DNA of 64,000 nt from Bradyrhizobium canariense (GCF_019402665.1 NZ_VSST01000001.1:62001-126000); one strand, 5' to 3'. Shown: positions 32,990-43,225, counted from the stretch's first letter. The notes: generated from the letters alone by a model not told the origin. Translations and numbers: made by a program.

Positions 32990-35011
32990 TTATTGCTTGC
33001 CTGTGCGGGCCATCGCCCGCCGGGCGGCTTCCGCAACGCTTTGTGGCGTGATGCCGAATTCGCGGTAGAGCACCGGGGCCGGCGCTGAAGCACCGAAGCC
33101 GCGCATGCCGACGAATTCGCCCTCGGTGCCGATCCAGCGATGCCAATCGCCGGCGACTGCCGCCTCGATGCCCACCCGGGGCACAGTGCCGAGCACGGCA
33201 GCGCGGTAGTCCTCCGGCTGCTCCTCGAACAACGCGAAGCAGGGTGCGGAGACCACGGCCGCGCGGATATGCTCGGTGGCAAGCAGGCGAGCCGCTTCCA
33301 GCGCAGTCGAGACTTCCGAACCTGTTGCAATGAGCGTCACGTCTCGGCCGCCGTCCGGCGAAACAATCAGATAGGCGCCGCGTGCGACGCGGTTTCTGCC
33401 GCGGACATCGCTGCGGAAGGTCGGCAGGGCCTGACGGGACAGGCACAGCACGGAGGGACGATTTTCAGCTTGGAGCGCGCAGTCCCAGGCTTCCAGCGTC
33501 TCAACCGCGTCGGCCGGCCGGAACACAAGCAGGTTCGGAATGACGCGAAGCGCTGCGAGATGCTCGACTGGTTGATGCGTGGGGCCGTCCTCACCGAGAC
33601 CAATGGAGTCATGGGTCATCACATGAATGACGCGGATCCGCATCAACGCCGCAAGGCGGATCGCCGGCCGGCTGTAATCAGAGAAGGCGAGGAAGGTGCC
33701 GCCATAGGGAATGAAGCCGCCGTGCAGCGCGAGGCCGTTCATCGCGGCCGCCATGCCGTGCTCGCGGATGCCATAATGGATGTAATCGCCGGCGAACGCG
33801 TCGCGCTTGACCGGGGTCTGCGCCTTGGCATGCGTCAGGTTCGAATGCGTGAGGTCCGCCGAGCCGCCGACAAATCCGGGAATCGTCCCTGCGATGCCGT
33901 CGAGCACCTGTTGCGACGCCTGCCGCGTCGCAAGCTTCGGACGCTCGGTGGCAAAGCGTTCGCGCAATTTCGCCGAGGCTTGGGCATAGGCGTTCGGCAG
34001 GGCAACCGTCTTGCCCTCGACAAACAGATCGCGCTGCTCGGGCGTCGCGCATTCATAGCGATCGAGCCAGGCGAGACGCGCGACCTGCCCGCGCTGCCCG
34101 ATCATCCGCCATGCTTTCAGGATCGGGATTGGCACCACGAAGGGCTGATAGTCCCAGCCGAGCGCTCGCCGCGCCGCTGCCGCCTGCTCGGTGCCGAGCG
34201 GCGCGCCATGCGCCTTCTCGGTGCCCTGACGATCCGGCGCGCCATAGCCGATGATGGTGCGGCAGGCGATCAATGACGGTCTTGTGCTCTCACGCTCCTC
34301 GGCGATCGCCTGCGCAACTGCTTCGGGATCGTGCCCGTCGACACGGCGAACCGACCAGCCGGAGGCAGCGAAGCGCGCGAGCTGGTCGTCGGAGGTCGCG
34401 AGCGAGGTCGGGCCGTCGATCGAGATGCCATTGTCGTCGAACAGCACGATCAGGCGGCCCAGCCCGAGATGGCCGGCGAGCGAGATCGCTTCCTGGCTGA
34501 TGCCTTCCATCAGGCAGCCGTCGCCGGCGATCACATACGTAAAGTGGTCGACGAGGCCATCGCCATGCCGCGCATTGGCCATGCGCTCGGCGAGGGCCAT
34601 GCCCACCGCGGTCGCAATCCCCTGCCCCAGCGGACCGGTCGTCGTCTCGACGCCCGGCGTGTGGCCATATTCCGGATGCCCCGGCGTCTTCGAGCCCCAT
34701 TGCCGAAAGGCCTTGATGTCATCGAGGCTGAGGTCGCCGCCGGTGAGATGGAGCAATGCATAGAGCAGCATCGAGCCATGGCCCGCCGACAGCACGAAGC
34801 GGTCGCGGTCCGGCCAATTGGGGTGAGCCGAGTCGAATTTCAGGAAGCGCGAGAACAGCACGGTCGCGACATCGGCCATGCCCATGGGCAGGCCGGGATG
34901 GCCGGACTGCGAGGTCTCGATGGCATCGACCGCGAGAAAGCGGACGGCATTGGCGAGATCGCTGTGCGCAACCGCCGTGAGGTCGGCGTCAGCGTGGACG
35001 GAGATGTTCAT
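32990..35011 (-). CDS. cbbT: transketolase
   Basis: ThDP-dependent transfer of two-carbon units in the regenerative part of the Calvin cycle. A 673-residue enzyme with the usual three domains: [13 protein letters not shown] (ThDP motif, near 165), a central PYR domain with the catalytic Glu and [22 protein letters not shown] near 470, and a C-terminal domain. His residues near 35 ([11 protein letters not shown]) and 75 (AGHGSMLLY) are kept. It lies 16 bases from cbbP. A separate housekeeping transketolase may exist outside the window. Confidence 0.96.
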   Translation of the reverse strand: MNISVHADADLTAVAHSDLANAVRFLAVDAIETSQSGHPGLPMGMADVATVLFSRFLKFDSAHPNWPDRDRFVLSAGHGSMLLYALLHLTGGDLSLDDIKAFRQWGSKTPGHPEYGHTPGVETTTGPLGQGIATAVGMALAERMANARHGDGLVDHFTYVIAGDGCLMEGISQEAISLAGHLGLGRLIVLFDDNGISIDGPTSLATSDDQLARFAASGWSVRRVDGHDPEAVAQAIAEERESTRPSLIACRTIIGYGAPDRQGTEKAHGAPLGTEQAAAARRALGWDYQPFVVPIPILKAWRMIGQRGQVARLAWLDRYECATPEQRDLFVEGKTVALPNAYAQASAKLRERFATERPKLATRQASQQVLDGIAGTIPGFVGGSADLTHSNLTHAKAQTPVKRDAFAGDYIHYGIREHGMAAAMNGLALHGGFIPYGGTFLAFSDYSRPAIRLAALMRIRVIHVMTHDSIGLGEDGPTHQPVEHLAALRVIPNLLVFRPADAVETLEAWDCALQAENRPSVLCLSRQALPTFRSDVRGRNRVARGAYLIVSPDGGRDVTLIATGSEVSTALEAARLLATEHIRAAVVSAPCFALFEEQPEDYRAAVLGTVPRVGIEAAVAGDWHRWIGTEGEFVGMRGFGASAPAPVLYREFGITPQSVAEAARRAMARTGKQ

Positions 35012-35027
35012 CGGATACTCTCCTTGT

Positions 35028-35903
35028 TCACTTCAGGTTTCGCTTGCGCTCGATCAGCTGCATGATCAGCGGCGTCAGGATGAGCTGCATGGCGAGATCG
35101 AGCTTCGCGCCGGGGCAGACGATCGAATTGGCGCGGGACATCCAGCTTTGCGGCAGCATCGAGAGCAGATAGGGGAAGTCGATGCCGCGCGGGTTCTTGA
35201 AGCGGATCACGACCATCGATTCGTCCGGCGTCGGGATCCAGCGCGCGATGAATGGATTGGAGGTGTCCACCGTGGGCACGCGCTGGAAGTTGATGTCGGT
35301 TTCGGAAAATTGCGGGCAGATGTAGTGGATGTAGTCGGGCATCCGCCGCAGAACGGTGTCGGTGACGGCCTCGGTCGAATAGCCTCGCGCACTGCGGTCG
35401 CGATGCAGCTTCTGGATCCATTCGAGATTGATGACGGGCACGACGCCGATCTTGAGGTCGGCATAGCGCGCGACGTTGACCTTGTCGGTGACGACCGCGC
35501 CATGCAGGCCTTCGTAGAACAGCAGATCGGAGCTCTCCGGCAGTCGTTTCCATTCGGTGAAGGTGCCGGGTGCGGCACCATGCAGCGCGGATTCCTCGGC
35601 ATCGTGGACGTAGTGCCGCGTCATCGCTGTGCCGCTCTCGCCATAGTCGCGGAACGCCCGCTCCAGCTCCTCGAACAGGTTGGTCTCGGGGCTGAAATGG
35701 CTGAAATGCCTGTTGCCGCGATCGGCCTCCTTCGCCATCTGCGTGCGCATTTCCGCGCGATCGTAGCGATGGAAGGCGTCGCCTTCGATGTAGGCGGCGT
35801 TGACCTTCTCGCGGAAGAATATCTGCTCAAAGGTCTTCTTGACCGACGTGGTGCCGGCGCCGGAAGAGCCGGTGATGGAGATGATCGGATACTTCCTGGA
35901 CAT
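35028..35903 (-). CDS. cbbP: phosphoribulokinase
   Basis: ATP-dependent conversion of ribulose 5-phosphate into the RuBisCO substrate. It has 291 residues, the length of the bacterial (class I) enzyme. The P-loop is [11 protein letters not shown] at about 11-20, followed by the conserved [12 protein letters not shown] near 42-53 with the catalytic Asp, and FYEGLHGA near 128. It lies between cbbF (12 bases) and cbbT (16 bases). The bacterial form is usually activated by NADH. Confidence 0.97.
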   Translation of the reverse strand: MSRKYPIISITGSSGAGTTSVKKTFEQIFFREKVNAAYIEGDAFHRYDRAEMRTQMAKEADRGNRHFSHFSPETNLFEELERAFRDYGESGTAMTRHYVHDAEESALHGAAPGTFTEWKRLPESSDLLFYEGLHGAVVTDKVNVARYADLKIGVVPVINLEWIQKLHRDRSARGYSTEAVTDTVLRRMPDYIHYICPQFSETDINFQRVPTVDTSNPFIARWIPTPDESMVVIRFKNPRGIDFPYLLSMLPQSWMSRANSIVCPGAKLDLAMQLILTPLIMQLIERKRNLK

Positions 35904-35915
35904 AGGATGCCTCGC

Positions 35916-36953
35916 TCACAGCCGGAAGAAGCCGCGCCGCGCGAACAGCGGTGCGGAGACGCTGGCGACCAGCAAGGGATCGCAATGCAGCTCCTCGACG
36001 CGCTGCACCTCGTTGCTCGAGCCCATGATCAGCGGCACGCGCTGGTGCAGGCTCTGCGCCGAGAGTTCGAGGATGCGCTCGCGCCCGGTCGAAGCCGAGC
36101 CGCCGGCCTGCTCGATGATGTAAGCCATCGGGTGCGCCTCGTAGACGAGGCGCAGGCGGCCGTCGCCATAACCGGGCCGTGCATCGGAGGGATAGAGGAA
36201 CACGCCACCGCGGGTGAGGATGCGATAGGCCTCGGCAACCAGCGAGCCGACCCAGCGCATGTTGAAATTGTGATTGGCCTGCCCTTCCACACCGGCGAGG
36301 CATTCGTCGACGAAGGCGCGCACCGGCTGTTCCCAATGCCGGCGGTTCGAGGCGTTGATCGCGAACTCCTCGCACGTCTCGGAGATCTGCACGGCGCTGC
36401 GGGCGAGACGGAAGCAACCGGACCTGCGGTCAAGCGTGAAGATGTCGACACCCTCGCCAAGCGTCAGCACCAGCGAGGTCTGCGGACCATAGGTGACGAA
36501 CCCCGCCGCGAGCTGCGCCGAGCCGCGCTGATGGAAGGCGAGCGTGAGATCATCGGGCGCGGGCAGGATCGAGAAGATCGTGCCCACGGTCATGTTGATG
36601 TCGATGTTGGAGGAGCCGTCGAGCGGATCGATCGCGACGCAGATCTTCGCCGCGCGGTCGCCGATCTGAGGTTCGCGCATCTCCTCTGATGCCAGTGCCG
36701 CGATCGGCAGCTTGCCGAGGCAGCGGCGCAGGATCGCGTCGGCCTGCACGTCGAGATCGCGCTGGACGTCACCGTCGCTATTACGGCCGGTGGTCAGGCC
36801 CGATGCGTCCGCAAGGTCTCCCGTCGCGATGAGATCGGCGATCTCGATCGCGGCTGCCGCGATGGCGTCGACCGCGGCCGCCACGGCCAGCGCATGCGGC
36901 GCCGTCTCGGAATACCGCTGAAGGTGGTCGTCCAGCCTGAGTTGCCCGGTCAT
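35916..36953 (-). CDS. cbbF: class I fructose-1,6-bisphosphatase
   Basis: Dephosphorylates fructose and probably sedoheptulose bisphosphate. It has 345 residues. The class I motif [21 protein letters not shown] with metal-binding Asp residues is at about 112-132. The sugar-phosphate site includes [31 protein letters not shown] near 233-263 and the catalytic Glu in YEAHPMA. It is the first gene of the operon and is divergent from cbbR with 121 bases between. Confidence 0.96.
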   Translation of the reverse strand: MTGQLRLDDHLQRYSETAPHALAVAAAVDAIAAAAIEIADLIATGDLADASGLTTGRNSDGDVQRDLDVQADAILRRCLGKLPIAALASEEMREPQIGDRAAKICVAIDPLDGSSNIDINMTVGTIFSILPAPDDLTLAFHQRGSAQLAAGFVTYGPQTSLVLTLGEGVDIFTLDRRSGCFRLARSAVQISETCEEFAINASNRRHWEQPVRAFVDECLAGVEGQANHNFNMRWVGSLVAEAYRILTRGGVFLYPSDARPGYGDGRLRLVYEAHPMAYIIEQAGGSASTGRERILELSAQSLHQRVPLIMGSSNEVQRVEELHCDPLLVASVSAPLFARRGFFRL

Positions 36954-37049
36954 CTGCGTCCATCCCCTTGCTGGTGCCGTATCCAGTTCCCTCCCCGCTG
37001 GAGGTCCGGTGCGGTCAGTGCCAACAACGATGAGATTGACAGGGGCGGC

Positions 37050-37075
37050 TTAATAAGGAAAATTTCTATTCATAA
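37050..37075. promoter_or_regulatory. AT-rich dyad in the cbbR/cbbF intergenic region, likely CbbR site
   Basis: Two adjacent 13-base half-sites, TTAATAAGGAAAA and TTTCTATTCATAA, form an imperfect inverted repeat (8 of 13 positions). Each begins or ends with TTA/TAA, similar to CbbR sites (TTA-N7-TAA) of other autotrophs. It touches the cbbR start codon, as expected of an autoregulated LysR gene. Confidence 0.5.
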
Positions 37076-38040
37076 TGAGTGCCAAAGAATTATCTTATAA
37101 TGCCTCAGCACAGCTCCGGCATCTGACGATCCGGCAGCTTCGCTCGCTCGCGGCGCTCGCGGCCAAGGGCAGCGTCACGGCCGCATCGACCCAACTCGGC
37201 CTGACGCAGCCGGCCGTGACCCAGCAACTGCGCCAGCTTCAGGATCTCGCCGGACTGCCGCTGCTGCAGCGGACCGGCGACGGCATGCTGCTGACGGAGG
37301 CGGGCAAGGAGGTGCTTACCCTCGCCGAGCGGGTCGAAGCCGCAATCGCCGACTGCCAGGGCGCGCTCGACCTGCTTGCGGGGCGAACCGGCGGCACGGT
37401 GCATCTCGGCGCTGTCTCGACTGCAAAATATTTCGTGCCGCACGCGATCGCGGCATTCTCGAAGCGGTATCCGAAGATCGAGCTCAAGCTCACGGTCGGC
37501 AATCGCGAGGAGATCCGCGAGGCCATGCACGGCTACGATCTCGATTTCGCGGTGATGGGTCGGCCACCGGCCGATGTCAGCGTCGACGTCCGTCAGCTCG
37601 GGCGCAATCCGCACATCATCGTCGCGCGCAAGGGGCACTGGCTGGAGAAGGATTCCGGCCTCAACCTCACCGACCTCGTGCACGAGACCTTTCTCACCCG
37701 CGAGCCCGGCTCGGGCACGCGGACACTGATGGAAGGCATGTTCCAGAGGTCGGATCTCGAGCCGATCATCGGCATGGAGATGAGCAGCAACGAGACCATA
37801 AAGCAGGCTGTCATCGCCGGGCTCGGCATCGCCTTCATCTCGGCCCACACCGTGGCGCACGAGCTCACCGAGGGCCGGCTGATCGTGCTCGACGTCGCGG
37901 GCCTGCCGATCGTGCGGCAATGGTACGTGATCCGCCGCAGCGACAAGGTGCTGTTGCCACCGGCGCAGGCGATGTTCGATTTCTTGGGATCGGAGGGGTC
38001 GAACTATCTGCCCGAATTGCCCGAACTCGGCGCGCGATAG
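37075..38040 (+). CDS. cbbR: LysR-type regulator of the Calvin operon
   Basis: A 321-residue LysR regulator. The winged HTH lies at about 15-75 (LTIRQLRSLAALAAKGSVTAASTQLGLTQPAVTQQLRQLQDLAGLPLLQR), followed by a two-lobe effector domain. Family members sense metabolites such as RuBP, PEP or NADPH. It is divergent from cbbF, the usual position for the operon activator. No Shine-Dalgarno is visible before the ATG at 37075; the mRNA may be nearly leaderless. Confidence 0.95.
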   Translation: MSAKELSYNASAQLRHLTIRQLRSLAALAAKGSVTAASTQLGLTQPAVTQQLRQLQDLAGLPLLQRTGDGMLLTEAGKEVLTLAERVEAAIADCQGALDLLAGRTGGTVHLGAVSTAKYFVPHAIAAFSKRYPKIELKLTVGNREEIREAMHGYDLDFAVMGRPPADVSVDVRQLGRNPHIIVARKGHWLEKDSGLNLTDLVHETFLTREPGSGTRTLMEGMFQRSDLEPIIGMEMSSNETIKQAVIAGLGIAFISAHTVAHELTEGRLIVLDVAGLPIVRQWYVIRRSDKVLLPPAQAMFDFLGSEGSNYLPELPELGAR

Positions 38041-38051
38041 CCCGTCGAATT

Positions 38052-38144
38052 TCAGCCCATCAGCTTCATCGCGACCGTGGCCGCGAGAATGACGATGATC
38101 TGGAGCAGGCGCTCGGTCGTGAAGATGCGGTTAAAGGTGGTCAT
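38052..38144 (-). CDS. possible 30-residue membrane micro-protein
   Basis: MTTFNRIFTTERLLQIIVIL followed by a short hydrophobic stretch ending in MG. A single membrane helix is predicted. The SD (GGGGCAAG) is moderate. It lies 11 bases beyond the cbbR stop, on the opposite strand. Only comparison with relatives can decide. Confidence 0.4.
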   Translation of the reverse strand: MTTFNRIFTTERLLQIIVILAATVAMKLMG

Positions 38145-38297
38145 CGCTTGCCCCGGCCGAATTGGGATGTCTCGGTCGGGACGTTGCTAGCACAGGCGGG
38201 CGTCGAGAGAACTCCGTAATCGCCCCGTGGTCTCCGTAAGCGACCCGACGACCGGCCCCTCGGCGGGCCTGCCCAAGGCCGCGCCGATGGTTAACGA

Positions 38298-38507
38298 TCA
38301 GGCCGCACGCGTCGCGGCGTAGTCCATCCGCGCGGCAAAATAGGCTTCCAACTCCAGCAGCGCCCGCGCTTCCCAATCCTTCGCCTGCTCGAGCAGCGAC
38401 CAGCTCTGGCCCGGACGGAATGCAGCGGTCTGGCGATAGAGCGACGCGATACCGCGGTAGCGGCGCACGTTCTCCAAGATGGCGTGACCGGTGATTTGGC
38501 CGTTCAT
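38298..38507 (-). CDS. 69-residue helical protein, paralogue of the gene at 27773
   Basis: MNGQITGHAILENVRRYRGIASLYRQTAAFRPGQSWSLL and a Glu-rich second helix. It shares N-V-R-R-Y-R, Y/C-R-Q, A-x-R-P and Q-S-W-x-L-L with the protein at 27773. GGGAG lies 9 bases before the ATG at 38507. A longer frame exists without support. Function unknown. Confidence 0.75.
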   Translation of the reverse strand: MNGQITGHAILENVRRYRGIASLYRQTAAFRPGQSWSLLEQAKDWEARALLELEAYFAARMDYAATRAA

Positions 38508-38645
38508 GTCCGAAAACTCCCTCGTCATTCCCGGGGGAGAAATTGCGGCCAAATCTTTTTCGAAAAGTTAGCGCCGCACAGCAAGCGTGCGAATGGTTTC
38601 CGGACTGTTGCCTGCGCGCAACGTGCGCGACCGCGCAAGGCCGAT

Positions 38646-39065
38646 CTATTGCGAATTCGTTGCCGCGCTCTCGCTCCGCGGCTTCAACCCGCCGCGGCTG
38701 ATGATCGCCATCGTCGCACGGCAGAGATCGGCAAGGCCGATCACCAGCACGGCGAGCAGGCAGAACAGCTTGATGGAATCGGCATGCGCGCTGGTCAGCG
38801 AATTGAACTCGAAGAAGGGCGGCATGAACGCCCACCACACCAGCGGAATTGTAACCACCGCGGCGAACGCCGCCGCCGGTGCGCCCGCGACAATGCCGAG
38901 CACGAACAGGCTGGGTAGGAACGCCGCGAAATAAAGTTTTGCGCCGAGCGCAACACAGACGCCCTGGAGCGCAGCCGACATCGCGACAACGACGAATCCA
39001 AGCAGAAACGCCTGCCACGACCATGGTCGTACCCGCGGTACGCCAACCAGCCCCGCACGCCTCAT
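38646..39065 (-). CDS. DUF4118 membrane protein
   Basis: A 139-residue protein with four membrane helices of the DUF4118 type (FAAFLPSLFVLGIVAGAPAAAFAAVVTIPLVWWAFMPPFFEFN...IKLFCLLAVLVIGLADL). The same module forms the membrane part of KdpD-like sensor kinases, but here it stands without a kinase domain. It may be a free-standing sensor or a remnant. Confidence 0.8.
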   Translation of the reverse strand: MRRAGLVGVPRVRPWSWQAFLLGFVVVAMSAALQGVCVALGAKLYFAAFLPSLFVLGIVAGAPAAAFAAVVTIPLVWWAFMPPFFEFNSLTSAHADSIKLFCLLAVLVIGLADLCRATMAIISRGGLKPRSESAATNSQ

Positions 39066-39204
39066 CAGCCTCCCCCTGCCGCCCGTTAACCAGGCTCGCT
39101 TGCGACCAAAGTACTACAGCGGCAGGGAAACTGCGAGGTGGAAATTGCCGGCCGGACGGCCTTGGTAAACGGGCCGAATCGCGCAATCTGGACCACCGCG
39201 GCCG

Positions 39205-40398
39205 CTACTCGGTGGCCGCATAGATCAGCCCTGCGACGGGCAACGCGAGGCCAATGGCCGATGCGAGCGTCCAGCCGCCTTGCGCAAACGCCCAGGCGCC
39301 GACCGCCGAGCCCGCCGCGCCCGCCGTGAAGAACGTCGCCATGTAGAGGCCGTTGAGGCGGCTGCGGTGCTCATGCCCCAGCGCGAAGATCGCGCGGAAG
39401 CCGAGCACGACGTTGCCCTGCACGCCGATGTCGATCGCGATCGCGGCCACGACCAGGCAGGCGAGGTTCAGCACCGATCCGGCCGCGCCGACATGCGTGA
39501 TCAGGAAGCCCACGGCCGCGAGCAGCAGCGCGACCAGTGTTGCCATGCGGCTGTGGCCGCGATCGGCAAGCCGCCCCGCGATCGGCGCCGCGAACACGCC
39601 GGCGACACCGGCGAGCGCGAACAGCGCGATGCCGCTCTGGGTGAAGCCGAACTCGCTCGCGAGCAGCAGCGGCGTCACGGTCCAGAACAGGCTGAAGGCG
39701 CCGAACAGGCTGGCCTGGTACAGCGCGCGGCGGCGCAGCAGCGGCGTGGTCCGCGCCAGATGCGGCATCGACAGCAGCAACTCGCCGTAATGCATCCGCG
39801 CGACCGGCTTACGCTTCGGCAGCGTCATCCAGAGCACGGCTGCGAGCACGATCATCAGCGCGGCCGAAGAGAAGAACACCGCGTGCCACGACAGCATCGC
39901 CGTGACGAAACTCGACACCGGCCGCGCCAGCATGATGCCGAGCATCAGGCCGGTCGAGACGTTGCCGACGACGCGGCCGCGAATGGCTGCCGGCGCCAGA
40001 TGCGCCGCATAGGGAATGATGATCTGCACCGCGACCGAGCCGAGCCCGATGAACAGCGCGGCGATCAGGAAAGGCAGCGCGTGGGACGCGAACCCCGCGG
40101 CGAGCAGGGCTGCCGCGCCGAGCGTGATGACGGAGCAGATCAGGGTACGGTTCTCGACGAGGTCGCCGAGCGGCACGATGAAGAGAAGCCCCACGCCGTA
40201 GCCGATCTGCGTCATGGTGACGATCAGCCCCGCCGCTTCATGCGACAGGCCGAGCGCGGCGCTGATCGGGGCGATCAGCGGCTGGGCGTAATAGATGTTG
40301 GCGGCGACCATGCCACAGGCCGCGGCAAGCACGAAGGTCAGGAGCTGCGGCACCGCATCCGGATCCTGCGCGGTCTCGATCGTGGCATTCATCGTCAT
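39205..40398 (-). CDS. MFS transporter, 12-helix exporter type
   Basis: A 397-residue inner-membrane transporter of the DHA1-like branch with twelve helices. The motif between helices 2 and 3 reads GDLVENRTLICSVITLG, a weakened form of the MFS motif A, and helix 5 holds GIMLARPVSSFV. It is preceded, 53 bases upstream on the same strand, by a TetR gene, and its promoter holds a sequence matching the one before tetR. It probably exports a toxic compound that is also the TetR ligand. Confidence 0.9.
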   Translation of the reverse strand: MTMNATIETAQDPDAVPQLLTFVLAAACGMVAANIYYAQPLIAPISAALGLSHEAAGLIVTMTQIGYGVGLLFIVPLGDLVENRTLICSVITLGAAALLAAGFASHALPFLIAALFIGLGSVAVQIIIPYAAHLAPAAIRGRVVGNVSTGLMLGIMLARPVSSFVTAMLSWHAVFFSSAALMIVLAAVLWMTLPKRKPVARMHYGELLLSMPHLARTTPLLRRRALYQASLFGAFSLFWTVTPLLLASEFGFTQSGIALFALAGVAGVFAAPIAGRLADRGHSRMATLVALLLAAVGFLITHVGAAGSVLNLACLVVAAIAIDIGVQGNVVLGFRAIFALGHEHRSRLNGLYMATFFTAGAAGSAVGAWAFAQGGWTLASAIGLALPVAGLIYAATE

Positions 40399-40417
40399 TC
40401 ACACAGTCTCCTAACTA

Positions 40418-40437
40418 TAGGAAACACTTGTTCCCTA
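40418..40437. promoter_or_regulatory. TetR operator before the MFS gene
   Basis: TAGGAAAC-N4-GTTCCCTA, a near-perfect palindrome of 20 bases between tetR and the MFS start. It matches 16 of 20 bases of the site at 41083-41102 when read in the other direction. Confidence 0.65.
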
Positions 40438-40451
40438 ATATGACAAAAAAT

Positions 40452-41072
40452 TCAGGCGAGCAGCTTCATCGCGACAGCGACCAGGCGCTTGCCGTCGAGC
40501 GACAAGCGCGCCTTGCCGACGACGCGCAGACCCTGCGTGATGCAGATCATCAGCCGGGCGGTGTCGTCGGCGGCCACATGGCGGGGTATAGAGCCGTCGG
40601 CCTGCCCCTCGCGAATGAGGCCGGCGATGAAGCCTTCGTTGGTCTCGAGCCGCGCGCTGACGAGGGCGGCGACCACCGGATCGACCGCGGACAATTCGAC
40701 GGCGCTGCCGACCACGAGGCAGCCGCGCCGCCCCTCGCTGCCCTGGGAATGCGCTACATACGACAGCAGCATGTTGCGCAGCCGCTCGCGGCCATTGGCG
40801 CCTTTCGCCGCCGCGCTACGCGTCTGCTCCTGGCGCAGCGCCACGTAGCGCTCGAAGGCGGCGAGAAACACCGCATGCTTGTCGCGAAACGCCTTGTAGA
40901 CGCTGCCGGTCGCCAGCCGCATCGCCGTGGTGAGATCGCCGATCGAGGTGGCATGGTAGCCGCGCTCGGAAAACACGCGGACGGCCCTGTCGAGCGCGGT
41001 GTCCATGTCGAACTCCCGGGGACGGCCGGGCGGACGGGCAATCGGCTGGGATTTGCGGGCGGTCTTTTGCAT
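40452..41072 (-). CDS. TetR-family transcriptional regulator
   Basis: A 206-residue repressor. Residues 20-70 form the TetR HTH (MDTALDRAVRVFSERGYHATSIGDLTTAMRLATGSVYKAFRDKHAVFLAAFERYV). The remainder is the ligand-binding dimer domain of the AcuR/YdeS-like group. The start ATG 41072 gives a normal N-terminus; an upstream in-frame ATG at 41138 adds an unlikely leader that would run through the operator. Control of itself and the MFS gene follows from the shared operators. Confidence 0.9.
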   Translation of the reverse strand: MQKTARKSQPIARPPGRPREFDMDTALDRAVRVFSERGYHATSIGDLTTAMRLATGSVYKAFRDKHAVFLAAFERYVALRQEQTRSAAAKGANGRERLRNMLLSYVAHSQGSEGRRGCLVVGSAVELSAVDPVVAALVSARLETNEGFIAGLIREGQADGSIPRHVAADDTARLMICITQGLRVVGKARLSLDGKRLVAVAMKLLA

Positions 41073-41082
41073 TACGGGATAA

Positions 41083-41102
41083 TAGGGAATGATTGTTTCC
41101 GA
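41083..41102. promoter_or_regulatory. TetR operator before tetR
   Basis: TAGGGAATGATTGTTTCCGA, a 20-base palindrome-like site 11 bases before the tetR start. It shares the pattern of the site at 40418-40437. Confidence 0.65.
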
Positions 41103-41153
41103 ATAAAGACACTTGGTTGTGATGAGATCACGGATCAAACTGATGGCTCAGGC

Positions 41154-41279
41154 GTCGTCCTGGCGAAGGCCAGGACCCATTATCCAGGGAGGGGTTTGGC
41201 GGACATTCGTTCGGTGGGATTGATACCGCGTCAAATCGCTTGACCTCGCGGTATGGGTCCTGGCCTTCGCCAGGACGAC
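41154..41279. repeat. palindromic repeat element, type A, copy 1
   Basis: A 126-bp element with perfect 27-bp terminal inverted repeats (left end GTCGTCCTGGCGAAGGCC, then AGGACCCAT). The inside differs from the second copy at 56295-56424, so the two share only the ends. It has no coding capacity. It lies in the 411-bp region between tetR and the hydrolase gene, which holds this element, the type B element at 41391 and nothing else that I recognise. Confidence 0.8.
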
Positions 41280-41390
41280 ATTTGAGATTGTTGCGCCTGA
41301 CTGCCGCGACATGGCCAATTCCGAGCGAAGCACGGGATAGCATCGCCTCTAAGCGGCGGCGGACTGACAGGGGGCGACACAGGAAGTCCC

Positions 41391-41477
41391 GTAGCCCGGA
41401 TGGAGCGCAAGCGTAATCCGGGAAGGTGCGAACGCCGCGCGAGCGGCCCCGGGTATCGCTACGCTCACCCGGGCTAC
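41391..41477. repeat. palindromic repeat element, type B
   Basis: An 87-bp element bounded by GTAGCCCGG and CCGGGCTAC, with two inner inverted segments (GGAGCGCAAGCGTAATCC and GGTATCGCTACGCTCACC). Such GTAGCCCGG units are widespread in rhizobial genomes. One copy in the window, 7 bases after the hydrolase stop on its 3' side. Confidence 0.7.
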
Positions 41478-41483
41478 AGGAGA

Positions 41484-42443
41484 TCACCCCGTCGTTCGCA
41501 CCGGCGTTCCATCCGCCATCATGGTCACGCCCTTCCGTTCGACAATCATCCCGTACGCCTGCGGCTGACGGTGAACGTCGAAATTGAAGGTGGTGCGCTT
41601 GTAGGAGTTGCAGAGATCGAGATCGCAGCGGGCGAGCGCGATCTCGTCGCTCTTGGTCGTGCATCGCGCGATGATCTCGCCGGAGGGCGCGATGACGCAG
41701 CTTCCGCCGATGTGGTCGACGCCTTCCTCGACACCCGCTTTGGCCACGCCGACCACGAAGGTGCCGTTCTGGTAGGCGCCGGCCTGCATCACCAGATGAT
41801 TGTGAAACAGCGAAAGATCGTCATGCTCGGGTGCGGGCGGATTGTGCACCGGCGTGTTGTAGCCGATCATCACCATCTCGACGCCCTGCAGGCCCATCAC
41901 CCGATAGGTCTCGCTCCAGCGGCGGTCATTGCAGATCGCCATCCCCATCACGCCGCCAAAGGCCTCGGTCACGCCAAAACCATCGCCGGGCTCGAAATAG
42001 CGTTTTTCCAGATGCTGGAATTCGCGCCAGGGCTCGTGCTCGGCATGCCCGGGCAAATGGACCTTGCGATATCTGGCGACGATGGCGCCGCTCTTCTCGA
42101 CCAGGATCGAGGTGTTGTAGCGCCTGACCATGCCCGCCTCGACCGTCAGCTCGGCATAGCCAAGGTAAAACCCGATGCCGATCTCGCGCGCGAGATCGAA
42201 CAGACCTCTCGTCTCCGGCCCCGGCATCTCCCGCTCGAAGAAGCTGTCGATCTCGGCCTGGTCCTCGAAATACCAGCGCGGAAAGAACGTGGTCAGCGCG
42301 AGTTCGGGATAGACGATCAGGTCGCAACCGTTGGCGTGCGCCTGGCGCATCAAGGCCATCAGGCGCGCCACGACCGCGGTTCTGGTCTCGGTCCGCGCCA
42401 CAGGGCCAAGCTGGCCGGCCGCAACAGTTACAAATCTCGCCAC
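41484..42443 (-). CDS. carbon-nitrogen hydrolase, N-carbamoyl-D-amino-acid hydrolase type
   Basis: A 319-residue nitrilase-superfamily enzyme. The catalytic triad is Glu47 (YPELAL), Lys127 (YRKVHLPG) and Cys171 (AICNDRRW). The spacing and the surrounding residues match D-carbamoylases, which hydrolyse N-carbamoyl-D-amino acids to the free amino acid, CO2 and ammonia in hydantoin use. No hydantoinase or racemase gene is nearby, so the physiological substrate is open. Confidence 0.88.
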   Translation of the reverse strand: MARFVTVAAGQLGPVARTETRTAVVARLMALMRQAHANGCDLIVYPELALTTFFPRWYFEDQAEIDSFFEREMPGPETRGLFDLAREIGIGFYLGYAELTVEAGMVRRYNTSILVEKSGAIVARYRKVHLPGHAEHEPWREFQHLEKRYFEPGDGFGVTEAFGGVMGMAICNDRRWSETYRVMGLQGVEMVMIGYNTPVHNPPAPEHDDLSLFHNHLVMQAGAYQNGTFVVGVAKAGVEEGVDHIGGSCVIAPSGEIIARCTTKSDEIALARCDLDLCNSYKRTTFNFDVHRQPQAYGMIVERKGVTMMADGTPVRTTG

Positions 42444-42634
42444 GAATCTTTCCCTCGTCCGCTTCCCGGGTCAGGTCGCGGCAGAGCCTATCGCGCGATG
42501 CGCCGCGCGCACAGCCTCGCTGTCCGGCACGGTGCCCAACCGAGAGGCAGCCCGACCGTTCCGCGGGAAGCGCCGAGGATGAATTGGGATTGATCGCATC
42601 CACGTCGCGCGCAAACACCCTCATAGGGCGCCAC

Positions 42635-43048
42635 TCACCATTCTGCGGCGACGGGCTCGTTGAAGAACTGACTGCGCGCCACCATGCGCGACGGCTGGCG
42701 GCGCCGATGCCGCTCCGCGACGCGCTTGTTCGGAGAGGCCGCCTTGGCCTGCCTGGGCTCCGCGGCGGGCTGCGCCGCCATGGCAAATGCCTGGCGCGTA
42801 CCGTCCGGCGCGACTGGCGCCGCCGCGTCTGACGTTGACGCCACAGTTTTGGTCAACGGAATCTGTCGCACGTTGGTGTCGAAGACGATCTTCTCCGGCC
42901 AGGTCTGTGCAGAATGAATTCGGGCGATCGAGAGGTCCGGTCCGGTTTCGGCGGCGGCGCTTACGGGGCCGGCGAGGTAGTAGTCAGCGAGGTACAGGAG
43001 GGCGAGCAGAGCGCCGCCGGTGAAGACGAAATAGCGGATGAGCGGCAT
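42635..43048 (-). CDS. 137-residue anchored protein with basic tail
   Basis: A single N-terminal membrane helix (YFVFTGGALLALLYLADYYLAGPV), then a periplasmic or cytosolic part rich in Ala, Pro, Lys and Arg (RHRRRQPSRMVARSQFF). GAGGGA precedes the ATG. No domain was recognised. The 191 bp between it and the hydrolase hold nothing that I could identify. Confidence 0.65.
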   Translation of the reverse strand: MPLIRYFVFTGGALLALLYLADYYLAGPVSAAAETGPDLSIARIHSAQTWPEKIVFDTNVRQIPLTKTVASTSDAAAPVAPDGTRQAFAMAAQPAAEPRQAKAASPNKRVAERHRRRQPSRMVARSQFFNEPVAAEW

Positions 43049-43225
43049 GGGTCCCTCGATCGCCTCGTTGTCGAGGCCCCTGCAGCAACGGGAAAAAGTG
43101 GCAATCGTTCCGGTGCGCCGTCGAGCAATCGCGCGAGACGCTCAGCCGCCCACTGGCATTCCGCTTGCTGCACGGCAGTCAAATCCCTCAGACCCGCAGT
43201 GGGTCTGTCTCATCGTGAGGCGATC

